In this document: one piece after another, positions 44,807-53,951 of the stretch
How the letters are laid out: the number at the start of each line of letters is the position of its first letter
Numbering within the stretch: the stretch's first letter is position 1
NCBI GenBank assembly: GCA_963741385.1
Contig: CAVUHO010000010.1
Span: forward strand, 558,001 to 622,000
Reading direction: 5' to 3'
Length of the DNA: 64,000 nt
Origin: Sulfomarinibacter sp963741385
Lineage (GTDB): Bacteria > Acidobacteriota > Thermoanaerobaculia > Thermoanaerobaculales > Sulfomarinibacteraceae
Notes under the pieces: generated by a model
What the model saw: the letters and a program-made list of their open reading frames with translations, nothing else
Told to the model about the DNA's origin: nothing
Database searches by the model: none
Made by a program: the position numbers and the translations under genes

Positions 44807-46942
44807 TCACATCAGAAAACGCAGCCGACCCCACCCAAGTACGGCAATCGACAGCACCAGAAGCACGACCCCAAAAGGTCCCGAGACCGGGATCGCGTTG
44901 ACGCCGGTGTCGAAGGGCGGCAGCGGCGTCGGGTCGTCCTCGTCGGGATCGCCCGGATCGCCGTTGCCATTGGTGTCGGTGTCGGTCCCGTCGTCGGACA
45001 GATCGACGGTGTCTTCGTCGGCATCGCCGTCCTGACTCACATCGCCGGTCGCCCGCCCCTGGTTTTCGAACGGCGCCCGGGCGCCATCGGGATAGAAGGT
45101 GAGGGGAAAACTGATGGTGAAGGTCGAGCCCACCGGCATCGACTGGCCGGCGGTGGGTTCCACCAGATAAGGGTCGCCGGCGCCGTTAAAGGACGGGTTT
45201 GCCGTCGCCACGGTAGCTCCGCCGGTCTGCGAGCCGACCGTCACCGCGCCCACCGTGAACTCGGCAGCCGCGTCGGGCGTCCCCGGCTCGACGTTGGTTC
45301 CAAAATCAGTGGTCAGGTTGTCACGAACCCGAATGTCGTACAGCGGAACGTTGCCGAGATTCTCCACCAGGAGGGTATAGGTGACCGTGTATGTTCCGTC
45401 GCCGCTGGCCGCCGGCGCGTTGACCGTCTTGGCGACTCCGATCTGCGGATCGGGCGTTGGCAGCGTGAGGATGGTCGGATCATCTTCGCAGTTCGAACCG
45501 GTGGGATCGGCCGCACAACCGGTATCGGTCTCGTTGGGATTGTCGTCGCCGTCGGGATCGGGGTTGAGGCCATCGTCCGAGTCGTCCCAGGTGTCGCCGT
45601 CGGTTTTGTGGTCCTCGCGGCTGTCACCTTCCGCCACCGCCTGGTTTTCGTACACCGTCTTGCCGAGCGTCGGGAAAAACCGCACCGTGAAACCGAGAGT
45701 CACCGTCGCACCGACCTCGACCGAGTCGCCCGCATTGAGGACCAGGAGGTTCTGGTTGGCATTCCCGTCGAAATTCGGGTTGGCCGTCAGATCAGAGTTG
45801 GGAGGCGCACCGGCGGGGTTCTCGGCGGTAATCCCCGGCGCCGAGGTCACTGAGTACTCGCCGGGTGCGTCCGGTGCGTCCGTGACGTGCGTACCGAACT
45901 CGGTCTTCAGGTTGTCGGTGATCTGGACGTCCCACAACGGAAAGTCTCCCAGGGCCTCGATCACCATCTCGAAAGTGACGCTGAAGGTGCCGTCGCCGTT
46001 CGCGGTCGGCCCCGCATTCACCCGCTTGGCGACGCCGACCTGCGGCCGGCACGCCGGCGCCGTGAGGTCGGAAATCGAGGTCGCCGGCGAAAGCGGAATC
46101 TCCGTTCCGGCAAAGACCACCGTCTTCGTGCCCAGGTCGATGTCGAGTTCGCGCAAGACCGGGAAGCCGGAGTTGGGCCCTGAGGTCGCATCGTACCCGG
46201 CCCACACCCGGCCGTCCGGAGTCCGGGCCAGTTGGAGGTTGAGGTTGCCCGCCGGTGGGGTGAGATTCGTGAACCGTGCGCTGGGGGTCGCGCCTGCCGG
46301 ATCGTAGGTCCACATGGTGAGGACTGCCGGCGCGCCGCTGTTCCAGGTCGCGCCGAACAACAACAACCCGCCGCTGCCGTTGTCGATGGAGATGACATCG
46401 CCGAAACCTCCGAGGTCGGCCACGGCGTCTCCTGGGTCGGTGTCGGCAGCGGCGTCGCCGACGATATCGAGGCGGGTGATCGAAACGATCCCGGTGCCGT
46501 CCGCGGTCATGACGAGGGCGTACAGGGCTTCCACATCACCCGGAAGCTCCGCGCCGACGTAATAGGCGTTAGTCGGGTTCCAGAAGGTACCGCCGCCACT
46601 CTCGAGTGCGGAACCCGTAAACACCCCGGGGTAGTTCGCTGCGAGGTCCGATATCGCGGCGTGGGCACCGGTGGTTTCGTCCCAGCGGTAGATAGTTGTC
46701 CCGTTGCCGTAGTACGCGAGGCAGACGTTGTCATTGGCTGCCAGTGCGTTGATGAAACCCGTCGCGACGCCGGATGTCGTCAACAACCGAACCGCGCCGG
46801 TGTCGACGTCGACGCCGTACAGCTGGCCACCGCTGGAACCTACATATACGTAATTTTGGGAAGAAGCGGCAGCAGGGGGAGCAACGAGAACTATTCCGAA
46901 AACCGCCACCAGAGCGCAACGAACCCATGCACGATCAAGCAT
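44807..46942 (-). CDS. exported DUF11-like repeat protein with C-terminal anchor
   Basis: 711-aa surface protein. A signal peptide (VFGIVLVAPPAAASS) precedes a propeller-like part (YVGSSGGQLYGVDVDTG, residues 30-290). Two similar DUF11-type beta domains follow (QVGVAKRVNAGPTANGDGTF near 303 and QIGVAKTVNAPAASGDGTY near 505), each with Asp-rich calcium-like loops (DGDTWDDSDDG; DTDTNGNGDPGDPDEDD). The C terminus (NAIPVSGPFGVVLLVLSIAV, then LGWGRLRFLM) looks like an IPTL-CTERM-type sorting/anchor segment. ATG 46942 has AAAGG 9 nt upstream; a longer GTG start (46981) would bury the signal peptide. Confidence 0.75.
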   Translation of the reverse strand: MLDRAWVRCALVAVFGIVLVAPPAAASSQNYVYVGSSGGQLYGVDVDTGAVRLLTTSGVATGFINALAANDNVCLAYYGNGTTIYRWDETTGAHAAISDLAANYPGVFTGSALESGGGTFWNPTNAYYVGAELPGDVEALYALVMTADGTGIVSITRLDIVGDAAADTDPGDAVADLGGFGDVISIDNGSGGLLLFGATWNSGAPAVLTMWTYDPAGATPSARFTNLTPPAGNLNLQLARTPDGRVWAGYDATSGPNSGFPVLRELDIDLGTKTVVFAGTEIPLSPATSISDLTAPACRPQVGVAKRVNAGPTANGDGTFSVTFEMVIEALGDFPLWDVQITDNLKTEFGTHVTDAPDAPGEYSVTSAPGITAENPAGAPPNSDLTANPNFDGNANQNLLVLNAGDSVEVGATVTLGFTVRFFPTLGKTVYENQAVAEGDSREDHKTDGDTWDDSDDGLNPDPDGDDNPNETDTGCAADPTGSNCEDDPTILTLPTPDPQIGVAKTVNAPAASGDGTYTVTYTLLVENLGNVPLYDIRVRDNLTTDFGTNVEPGTPDAAAEFTVGAVTVGSQTGGATVATANPSFNGAGDPYLVEPTAGQSMPVGSTFTISFPLTFYPDGARAPFENQGRATGDVSQDGDADEDTVDLSDDGTDTDTNGNGDPGDPDEDDPTPLPPFDTGVNAIPVSGPFGVVLLVLSIAVLGWGRLRFLM

Positions 46943-47217
46943 TGGATACAACCTTTCCGGATCCTGCCGATCCGGTCTCACCTCAAGGTCAAAGTTGCCG
47001 GGAAAAACAATGGATACGTGAGCCGGCGCCCACTTCGTCCTTGAATTGTATCATCAGGTCTGATCAACCCTCACCCTTGGCAACACAGGGAGTATCCATC
47101 CCGAGGGGTCGTTGCGCCGCATTCTTGATGGGAAGGTGAAGATCGCGGCACCCGGGGTTGCGCGCTGCCGGAAAATCGGTAGGCTCGATCGGTGCGGCGA
47201 GTGAACCCGGAGGAAGC

Positions 47218-48594
47218 ATGCGCACCATCATCGAACCCTTCCGCATCAAAATGACCGAGCCCCTGAAGATCACCACCCGGGCCGAGCGCGAAAAGGCTCT
47301 TAAAAAAGCGCACCACAACGTCTTCCTGCTCGACGCCGAGGACTGCTGCATCGACCTGCTCACCGACAGCGGCACCGGCGCCATGTCGGCGCAGCAGTGG
47401 GCGGCGATGATGCTCGGCGACGAAAGCTACGCCGGCAGCCGCTCGTGGAAACGCTTCGAGGCGGCGGTCGGCGAGATCACCGGTATGCCCCACATCCTGC
47501 CCACCCACCAGGGCCGCGCCGCCGAGGGGATCCTCGCGGAGTGCATCCTCAAGCCCGGCGACATCGTCCCCAACAACAGCCACTTCGACACCACCCGCGC
47601 CAACATCGAGTACTGCGGCGCCATCGCCCTCAACCTGCCATGCGCCGAGGCCTACGACACGCAGGTTCCAGCGCCCTTCAAGGGCAACATGGACGTCGAT
47701 GCGCTGCGCGCCTGCATCGCCGAGCACGGCCGCGAGAAGATCCCGTTCGCCATGGTGACCGTGACCAACAACACCGGCGGCGGCCAGCCGGTGTCGATGG
47801 CCAATCTCAGGGCCGTCAAAGACGTCCTCTCCGAGCACGGCATTCCGCTGATCATCGATGCCTGCCGCTTCGCCGAGAACGCCTACTTCGTGCGCCAGCG
47901 CGAGGACGGCTGGGCCAATCGTCCGCTCGTCGAGATCGCGCAGGAGATGTTCTCCCTCGCCGACGGCGCAACCATGAGCTGCAAGAAGGACGGCCTCGCC
48001 AACATCGGCGGTTTTCTGGTGTGCCGCGACGACGACTGGGCGGAGCGTTTCCGCAATCTCGGCATCCTGCGCGAAGGCTTCCCCACCTACGGTGGTCTTG
48101 CCGGACGCGACCTCGAGGCGATCGCCGTCGGGCTCTACGAGGCCCTGGACTACGACTACCAGGTCTACCGCCACGCCACCGTGGAGTACATGGTGGACCG
48201 ACTCACCGCCCTCGGCATTCCCATGGTGCTCCCGGCCGGCGGCCACGCAGTGTTTCTTGATGCCCGAGCCATGCTGCCCGATGTTCCACAACTCCACTAC
48301 CCCGGTATCGGCGTGGTCAACGCCCTCTACCTGGCGGGCGGAGTGCGGGCGGTCGAGCTTGGCAGCGTCATGTTCGGGCACTTCGACGCCGACGGCGCCG
48401 AGCAGCCCTCACCCCTCGAACTGGTGCGGCTCGCCTTCCCGCGGCGGGTCTACACCCAGAGCCATTTCGACTACCTGATCGAGGTCATCGAGGAGGTGTG
48501 GAACGACCGGGGGAAAATTCCGGGCCACCGGATCACCCGCCAGACCCGGCTGCTGCGGCACTTCACCTGTCACTTCGAGCCGATCGCGGGCTGA
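47218..48594 (+). CDS. tnaA: tryptophanase-like beta-eliminating lyase (PLP)
   Basis: 458-aa PLP enzyme of the tryptophanase/tyrosine phenol-lyase family. Landmarks: IDLLTDSGTGAMSAQQWAAM, GDESYAGSRSW, the GRAAEG segment after LPTHQ, NNSHFDTTRANIEYCGA, FRFAENA-type DACRFAENAYFV, and the PLP lysine in SCKKDGLANIGG. Near the C terminus the sequence reads GVRAVELGSV; tyrosine phenol-lyases have Arg after E here (SMERG) and tryptophanase has a hydrophobic residue, so tryptophanase is more likely. The start ATG 47218 follows GGAGG. No TnaC-like leader peptide and no TnaB-type permease are seen. The region 46943-47217 shows no gene. Convergent with the PilZ-like gene, 1 nt apart. Confidence 0.85.
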   Translation: MRTIIEPFRIKMTEPLKITTRAEREKALKKAHHNVFLLDAEDCCIDLLTDSGTGAMSAQQWAAMMLGDESYAGSRSWKRFEAAVGEITGMPHILPTHQGRAAEGILAECILKPGDIVPNNSHFDTTRANIEYCGAIALNLPCAEAYDTQVPAPFKGNMDVDALRACIAEHGREKIPFAMVTVTNNTGGGQPVSMANLRAVKDVLSEHGIPLIIDACRFAENAYFVRQREDGWANRPLVEIAQEMFSLADGATMSCKKDGLANIGGFLVCRDDDWAERFRNLGILREGFPTYGGLAGRDLEAIAVGLYEALDYDYQVYRHATVEYMVDRLTALGIPMVLPAGGHAVFLDARAMLPDVPQLHYPGIGVVNALYLAGGVRAVELGSVMFGHFDADGAEQPSPLELVRLAFPRRVYTQSHFDYLIEVIEEVWNDRGKIPGHRITRQTRLLRHFTCHFEPIAG

Positions 48595-48595
48595 A

Positions 48596-48883
48596 TCACT
48601 CGTCGGCGATCGCCAGACCCAGCATCTGGACGTAGTCCGCCACCCGCCGGGTCCACACCAGACGGACCTGTTTCTCGCCGCCCTCGGCGTCGCGGAGGAT
48701 GTACACGCCGGCGGGGTTGAGCACCTCCTTGCCGATGTACATCGCGCCGACCCCGGTGCCGCTGCGGTCGCGGAGGATCATCGGCAGGATCTTTTCGTTG
48801 CCGCCGGCATCGGTCGTCACCAGCTTGACGTAGCTGAAGCTCGGGATGCGTCCGAGGTCTCTCCGTTCGTCGGTTCCGGTCAT
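48596..48883 (-). CDS. small PilZ-like protein
   Basis: 95-aa cytoplasmic protein. The N-terminal arginines (ERRDLGRIPSFSYVKL) and RDRSGTGVGAMYIGKE recall the RxxxR and D/NxSxxG elements of PilZ domains that bind c-di-GMP, though the first motif is not exact. A ribosome site AAGGGG precedes ATG 48883. Confidence in the PilZ call is moderate and no binding is established. Confidence 0.6.
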   Translation of the reverse strand: MTGTDERRDLGRIPSFSYVKLVTTDAGGNEKILPMILRDRSGTGVGAMYIGKEVLNPAGVYILRDAEGGEKQVRLVWTRRVADYVQMLGLAIADE

Positions 48884-48986
48884 TGGCGGCCCCTTTTTCC
48901 TGCCAATCGCCGCCGGTGGGCCATCGGCTGCCTGGATTTCATACGCCGATTGTAGCCCGCCCCACACCCCGGGGAAACTCCCCGGG

Positions 48987-50039
48987 CTACCGGCGCACCA
49001 GCGGCAGCCAGGTGACGCCGATCAGCGGCACCCCGAAGGCGATCAGGACCAGGGCGAGAGAGGGAGGGGAGCCGGCGGGCGCCGTCAGCAACCACGCGAG
49101 GTAGCCGGCGTACACAACCAGGAACAAAGCCCCTTCCCAGCGTTCGACCTTGCACCCGGAGAGAAACACCGGCACGCACGCCGCCGCCACCAGGAGCATC
49201 ACCGGGAGATCAAACCCGAGCGCCTGCGGCGAGACCCCGATGCCGCCCCGCGCCACCATCGAGCTCGCACCGAGTACCGCGAGGAGGTTGAAGATGTTCG
49301 ACCCGACGACGTTGCCGACCGCAATATCGGTGTGGCCCCGAAACGCGGCGACGACCGAGGTCGCGAGCTCCGGCAACGATGTGCCGGCCGCCACCAGGGT
49401 GAGACCGATGACCAGCTCGCTCACCCCGAGTGAGCGCGCCACGCCGGTGGCGCCGTCCACCAGCCAGGCCGCGCCCCACACCAGGAGGCCGAGACCGACG
49501 ATGATCAGGACGGTGTCACGACCCAGCCGGCGCCGCGGCGGCGGCAGGTGAAGGCCCTCGCTGACCCGTTCCTCGAGTTCAGGAGCCGTCCGCCGGCTCG
49601 CCCGGACGGTGACCACAACGTACGCAACAAGGCCGGCCACCAGGAGCGCTCCCTCCCACCCGGCGAGCGCCCCGTCTCCTGCCAGTGCCCACACGAGAAT
49701 CGATAGCGCCACCATGATGGGCACGTCGACGCGGATGAGCTGGCGGTCGACCGCCAGCGGCGCGATCACCGCCGCCAGCCCGAGGATCACCAGCACGTTG
49801 AAGATGTTGCTGCCGACGACGTTGCCGATCACGATGCCGGGTTGGCCACGCACAGCGGCCATGACCCCGGTGACCAGCTCCGGGGCGCTGGTGCCGAACG
49901 AGACCACCGTCAGCCCGATCACCAGGGGGCTGATGCCGAGCGCCGACGCGACCGACGCCGCACCGCGAACCAGCAGCTCGGCGCCACCCACCAGCAGGAC
50001 GAGACCGCACACCAACAACAGCGCAGCCGAGGCTGTCAC
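48987..50039 (-). CDS. calcium/sodium:proton antiporter, CaCA family (YrbG-like)
   Basis: 350-aa inner-membrane antiporter with ten predicted spans in two inverted halves. The duplicated alpha motifs are plain: VSFGTSAPELVTGV with GNVVGSNIFNVLV in the first half and VAAGTSLPELATSV with GNVVGSNIFNLLAV in the second. These supply the acidic and Asn residues for Ca2+/Na+ binding. A central cytoplasmic loop has PRRRLGRD. I chose GTG 50039, directly before TASAALLLVCGLVLL; the longer frame to 50096 adds a non-family leader. Confidence 0.92.
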   Translation of the reverse strand: MTASAALLLVCGLVLLVGGAELLVRGAASVASALGISPLVIGLTVVSFGTSAPELVTGVMAAVRGQPGIVIGNVVGSNIFNVLVILGLAAVIAPLAVDRQLIRVDVPIMVALSILVWALAGDGALAGWEGALLVAGLVAYVVVTVRASRRTAPELEERVSEGLHLPPPRRRLGRDTVLIIVGLGLLVWGAAWLVDGATGVARSLGVSELVIGLTLVAAGTSLPELATSVVAAFRGHTDIAVGNVVGSNIFNLLAVLGASSMVARGGIGVSPQALGFDLPVMLLVAAACVPVFLSGCKVERWEGALFLVVYAGYLAWLLTAPAGSPPSLALVLIAFGVPLIGVTWLPLVRR

Positions 50040-50216
50040 CGGGGGAGACTCCCTGCCGTGGATCCGCTCGGTTCGGCACCAAAGTGCATCGGCCAATCAT
50101 ACACGTCGGCCGCAGCGCCGATGCACGTTTCGCAGGTTCTTTGAGAAGGGTCAGGGCACAGAAAGGAACCCCTGGCTGCCGGCTGGGAGCGTGGTGGCAT
50201 GGCCACCGAAGGAGAC

Positions 50217-50265
50217 CCAAAAAAGAAGCCGCAGTCCGGCCCCACAAGGGACCGGACTGCGGTCT
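50217..50265 (-). terminator. strong terminator downstream of the arylsulfatase gene
   Basis: On the minus strand, stem CCGCAGTCCGG/CCGGACTGCGG with a 12-nt loop is followed by CTTCTTTTTT. It closes the minus-strand gene series that ends with the sulfatase at 50284. Confidence 0.9.
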
Positions 50266-50283
50266 TGACGATGTATACGACGG

Positions 50284-52788
50284 TCACTCGCTCGACGAGT
50301 TGTTGCGCTGTGCGGCCTCGAGCTTCGCGATGTCCGCGGGCGACAGCTGCGGCCGGTCGACCTTGAGCGTCAACTTGTCGAGCTTGGCGGTCAGGGCGAA
50401 CGGCGGCATGTAGTCGGCATCGTTGACGCCGGTCAGGGTGTCGGAGCCGACGTCGAAGCTCTCGTCCCACTGCAGGATCATCGGCAGCGTTTTTTCCATC
50501 TTCTTGGTGTCGACGACCGTGCCGTCGACCTTGAGCGTGCCGGTGCCGGGTTGGGCGAGACCGCTCATGTTGTTGTATGCGAGGGTGCCGGCGCCGAGGC
50601 CCTCGTAATTGAAGTCGAACTCGACGGTGTGCTTGCCGGGCGTGAGCGTTGGACCTTCCCACTTGATGCGGTTCAGGTCGACCATGTTCCACAGAAAGAC
50701 CGGCTTGCCCTCGAGCAGGTAGAAGCCGTAGCCGCCGAAGCGTCCGCCCGACGTCACGATCATGCCCTCCGCACCGCCTTCGGGCACGTCGAGGTCGGCC
50801 GTGAACGTGTAGGAGCTGTTGAGAATGGACGGTGAGTCACCCTGCGGCAGACCGATCATCGGGTAGGTGTAGACGAACTCCGTGCGGCCCGCGGTGATAT
50901 TCGGCCGCGGGGCGACGATGCGCGCCGCCACCGAGGCGTCCATCGGGAAGACCTCGTACTTCTTGGCCTCCTCGATAAAGAGCTTCTTCATCTCCTTGAC
51001 CTTGTCCGGGTTTTCAGCGGCGATGTTGTGGGACTGGCTGAAATCCGTGTCGAGGTCGTAGAGCTCGAGCACCTGGTTGTTGAGCGGGTCGGGGTTGGCC
51101 TTGCCGAAGGCCTCCCACGGCGCGCGGTTGACCTTGGTGCTGAGCAGCCAGCCCTCGTGGTAGAGGGCCCACTGGCCCATCATCTCGAAGTACTGGGTCG
51201 TGTGGCGCGTCGGCGCCTTGGCGTTGGCCGCGTCGAAGGTGTAGGCGAAGCTCGTGCCCTCGATCGGCGCCTGCTTGATGCCGTCGACGGACTCAGGGGC
51301 CGGGATCCCGGTGACCTCGAGGATCGTGGGCACGACGTCGATCACGTGCATGAACTGCTCGCGAAGCCCACCCTTGTCTTTGATGTGGGTGGGCCACTGG
51401 ATCGCCATGGACTGGCGGACGCCGCCGAGCTTGGAGGCATTCTGCTTGAACCAGGTGAAGGGGGTGTCGAAGGCCCACGACCAGCCGGCCGACATGTGGT
51501 TGTAGGTCTCCTCGGTGCCCCACACGTCGTACCACTTCATCTGCACGTCGACCGGAATTTCGTTGAGGCCGTTGAAGAACGCGACCTCGTTGGGCGTGCC
51601 GAGCGGGCCGCCCTCGGCGCTGGTCCCGTTGTCGCCGTTGATGTAGATGATGAGCGTGTTGTCGAGCTTGCCCATGTCGTCGATGGTCTGGAGGATGCGC
51701 CCGATCTCGTGATCGTTGTAGGCCACGTAGGCGGCAAAGACCTCCGCCTGTTTGATGAAGAGCTTCTGCGCGTCGGGGGTGAGGTCGTCCCAGTTCTTGA
51801 GGACGGTCGTCGGCCACGGCTCGAGCTGGGTGTCGGCCGGGATCACCCCGAGCTTTTTCTGATTTTCGAAGATCTGTTCGCGCAGCTTGTTGTAGCCCTC
51901 GTCGAAGAGGTGCATGGCGTGGATCTTGTCCACCCACTCCTGGGTCGGGTGGTGGGGTGCGTGGCTGGCCCCGGGAACATAGTGGAGAAAGAACTTCTTG
52001 CTCGGGTCGGTCTGGTTCATGCGGTTCAGGTAGTCGATGGCTTCGTCGGCCATCCCGGTGATCAGGTTCCAACCCGGCTTGCCCGCAAAGGGAAAGATCT
52101 GGGTGGTGTTGCGGAACAGATTCGGCTGCCACTGGTTCGCATCGCCGCCCACGAAGCCGTAGAAGTACTCGAAGCCCATCCCGGTCGGCCACTTGTCAAA
52201 CGGCCCGACCGAACTGGCGGCGAACGCCGGGGTGTTGTGGTCCTTGCCGAACCACGAGGTGGCGTACCCATTGTCGAGCAGGATCCGCCCTATGGTGGCC
52301 TTGTCCTCGGGGATGATGCTGTTGTAGCCCGGGAAACCCGTCGACTGCTCGGAGATCACGCCGAAGCCGGCAGAGTGGTGGTTGCGGCCGGTGATGAGGG
52401 CAGCTCGCGTCGGCGAGCACAGCGCGGTCGAGTGGATGTTGTTGTAGAGCAGACCATTCTTCGCGATGCTGTCCATCGTCGGCGTCGGGATGACCCCGCC
52501 GGACGTGCTGGGCACGCCGAAGCCCGCGTCGTCGGTCATGATCAGCAGGATGTTGGGCGCGTCCGCGGGCGGTACGATGCGCGGCGCCCACCACGACGTC
52601 GATTGCAGGGCATCGTCCTTGATCACGCCGCCGAATTTCGGCTGAGGCGCCGGCAACTGCTTGCCGCTGATCGTGGTCGTCGCGGACGGCGATCCGGGCT
52701 TGCCGGTGGTCTCCTGCGCCACGGCCGCCGGGACGAAGGCGACGCTCACGATGAGCGCCAATACTGTGACGATCGCTCCCTTTTTCAT
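50284..52788 (-). CDS. exported arylsulfatase
   Basis: 834-aa type I sulfatase, exported by a signal peptide (VSVAFVPAAVAQ). Catalytic pattern: metal ligands in NILLIMTDDAGFG; the formylglycine signature CSPTRAALITGRNHH near residue 125 (the Cys would be oxidised by an FGE, not seen in the window); HYVPGASHAPHH with the second histidines; and YINGDNGTSAEGG with Asp/Asn ligands. The last 200 residues form a beta-rich accessory domain. It cleaves sulfate esters; the natural substrate is unknown. AGGAGGAG lies 8 nt upstream of ATG 52788. It is the last gene of the presumed sigma-54-controlled series. Confidence 0.92.
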   Translation of the reverse strand: MKKGAIVTVLALIVSVAFVPAAVAQETTGKPGSPSATTTISGKQLPAPQPKFGGVIKDDALQSTSWWAPRIVPPADAPNILLIMTDDAGFGVPSTSGGVIPTPTMDSIAKNGLLYNNIHSTALCSPTRAALITGRNHHSAGFGVISEQSTGFPGYNSIIPEDKATIGRILLDNGYATSWFGKDHNTPAFAASSVGPFDKWPTGMGFEYFYGFVGGDANQWQPNLFRNTTQIFPFAGKPGWNLITGMADEAIDYLNRMNQTDPSKKFFLHYVPGASHAPHHPTQEWVDKIHAMHLFDEGYNKLREQIFENQKKLGVIPADTQLEPWPTTVLKNWDDLTPDAQKLFIKQAEVFAAYVAYNDHEIGRILQTIDDMGKLDNTLIIYINGDNGTSAEGGPLGTPNEVAFFNGLNEIPVDVQMKWYDVWGTEETYNHMSAGWSWAFDTPFTWFKQNASKLGGVRQSMAIQWPTHIKDKGGLREQFMHVIDVVPTILEVTGIPAPESVDGIKQAPIEGTSFAYTFDAANAKAPTRHTTQYFEMMGQWALYHEGWLLSTKVNRAPWEAFGKANPDPLNNQVLELYDLDTDFSQSHNIAAENPDKVKEMKKLFIEEAKKYEVFPMDASVAARIVAPRPNITAGRTEFVYTYPMIGLPQGDSPSILNSSYTFTADLDVPEGGAEGMIVTSGGRFGGYGFYLLEGKPVFLWNMVDLNRIKWEGPTLTPGKHTVEFDFNYEGLGAGTLAYNNMSGLAQPGTGTLKVDGTVVDTKKMEKTLPMILQWDESFDVGSDTLTGVNDADYMPPFALTAKLDKLTLKVDRPQLSPADIAKLEAAQRNNSSSE

Positions 52789-52841
52789 AGCTTGACTCCT
52801 CCTGTTCTCGGACAAATTCAACATAGGGGCATCGCCCCGCT

Positions 52842-53396
52842 TCAGTACTTCACCATGTAGTTGGAGGCCTCGAGACAGACGCTGAAGGCCTTTTTGAAAT
52901 TCTCGATCTGCTCGGCGGTGGCCTGCTGCTGCTGTTGGCCCTGCTGCGCGACCTGCTGCTGTGCCTGCGCATTGGCCTGCCGGCCCGCACGACGGCCGAC
53001 AAGGAGCCCGGCCGCCGCACCGTAAGCAGCCCCCTTGCCGGCGTCGCCGGCGATCGCGCCGATCAGCGCACCGCCTGCGGCCCCGCCGACGGCGCCCTTG
53101 GCGCCGGCGCCCGCGCCGACCTGCTGCGCCTGCTGCTGCGCCTGCTGGGTCTGCTGCTGCTGCTGCTGCGTCTGCTGCTGCAAGGCGAAGGGATCGCTGC
53201 CGGTGTTTTGAACTGCCCAGTTGTAGCAGGTGCCCTCGTCGATCGACTGCTGCTCGGCGGTCTGCCCCGCGGTGGGAAAGACGTAGACGTTGAGTGTCGA
53301 GGCGAGGCTCTTCTGAGCAGCCGGCGGCGACTGCGCCAAGACCGCACCCGCACTCAGAATGAGGACGGCGGCGACGGTTGAGATTCTGGTTTTCAT
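52842..53396 (-). CDS. exported Gln-rich Gly-zipper protein (YMGG-like)
   Basis: 184-aa protein with signal peptide (MKTRISTVAAVLILSAGAVLA). The middle is an unusual Gln-rich tract (QQTQQQQQQTQQAQQQAQQ) from a CAG-rich DNA stretch, followed by a Gly/Ala membrane-like Gly-zipper (AVGGAAGGALIGAIAGDAGK, GAAYGAAAGLLVGRRAG) and a second Gln stretch. YMGG-like Gly-zipper segments are found in outer-membrane or surface proteins. Function is unknown. GGGAGG is 6-9 nt upstream of ATG 53396. It is separated by 53 nt from the sulfatase gene. Confidence 0.78.
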   Translation of the reverse strand: MKTRISTVAAVLILSAGAVLAQSPPAAQKSLASTLNVYVFPTAGQTAEQQSIDEGTCYNWAVQNTGSDPFALQQQTQQQQQQTQQAQQQAQQVGAGAGAKGAVGGAAGGALIGAIAGDAGKGAAYGAAAGLLVGRRAGRQANAQAQQQVAQQGQQQQQATAEQIENFKKAFSVCLEASNYMVKY

Positions 53397-53410
53397 GGTT
53401 GTCCCTCCCT

Positions 53411-53848
53411 TCACTTGCGGCCGCTGGCGGCGGCGGATGTCAGCGGCGTGCAGGAGCCGAAGACGATCACCCCGCTGCTTTCGGTCGCGATAGCGACCGT
53501 GACCTGGCCGGTCTGTTCGGAAATGACGAAGGTGAAGCCCTTCCCCAATTCGTAGCCCTGGAGGAAAATGATCCCATCCGCGCGGCTCAGGTGCTCGATC
53601 GGGCTCTTTCGGTTCAGGCCGCTTGCCTCTGTTGTGCTCAGCATCTTCGCTTCGAGGTCGATCTCGATGAACGCCGGCATGTTGAGGTTCCAGGGCAGGT
53701 CGATCCCGCACTCGCCACCCTCCAGGCACTCGGTGGCCTGGACCGCCGAACACAAGAACCGGGTGGACCCGGTGAGGTCGTCGGCGGAAACCGCCTGTGC
53801 TGAGAAAGCGAGGATCAGGGCGAGTGCGGCTCCAAGAAATCTCCACAT
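53411..53848 (-). CDS. small exported protein of unknown function
   Basis: 145-aa protein with a signal peptide (MWRFLGAALALILAFSAQA). The mature part has four Cys, in FLCSAVQATECLEGGECG and FGSCTP, and a possible beta-rich fold (SRADGIIFLQGYELGKGFTF). No family is recognised. Its start is ATG 53848, with AAGGA about 8 nt upstream. It is located directly upstream of the Gly-zipper gene (14 nt) within the same-strand series. Confidence 0.68.
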   Translation of the reverse strand: MWRFLGAALALILAFSAQAVSADDLTGSTRFLCSAVQATECLEGGECGIDLPWNLNMPAFIEIDLEAKMLSTTEASGLNRKSPIEHLSRADGIIFLQGYELGKGFTFVISEQTGQVTVAIATESSGVIVFGSCTPLTSAAASGRK

Positions 53849-53951
53849 ATTCACGTCCTTTCGTCGTGCCGGCGGTGTTGTCCGCTGCCGCCGTTGAGAG
53901 CGCCGTTGTCCGGCCTCGGTTCGGTGTGTGGTCGGGCGAGGCAGCATCCTA

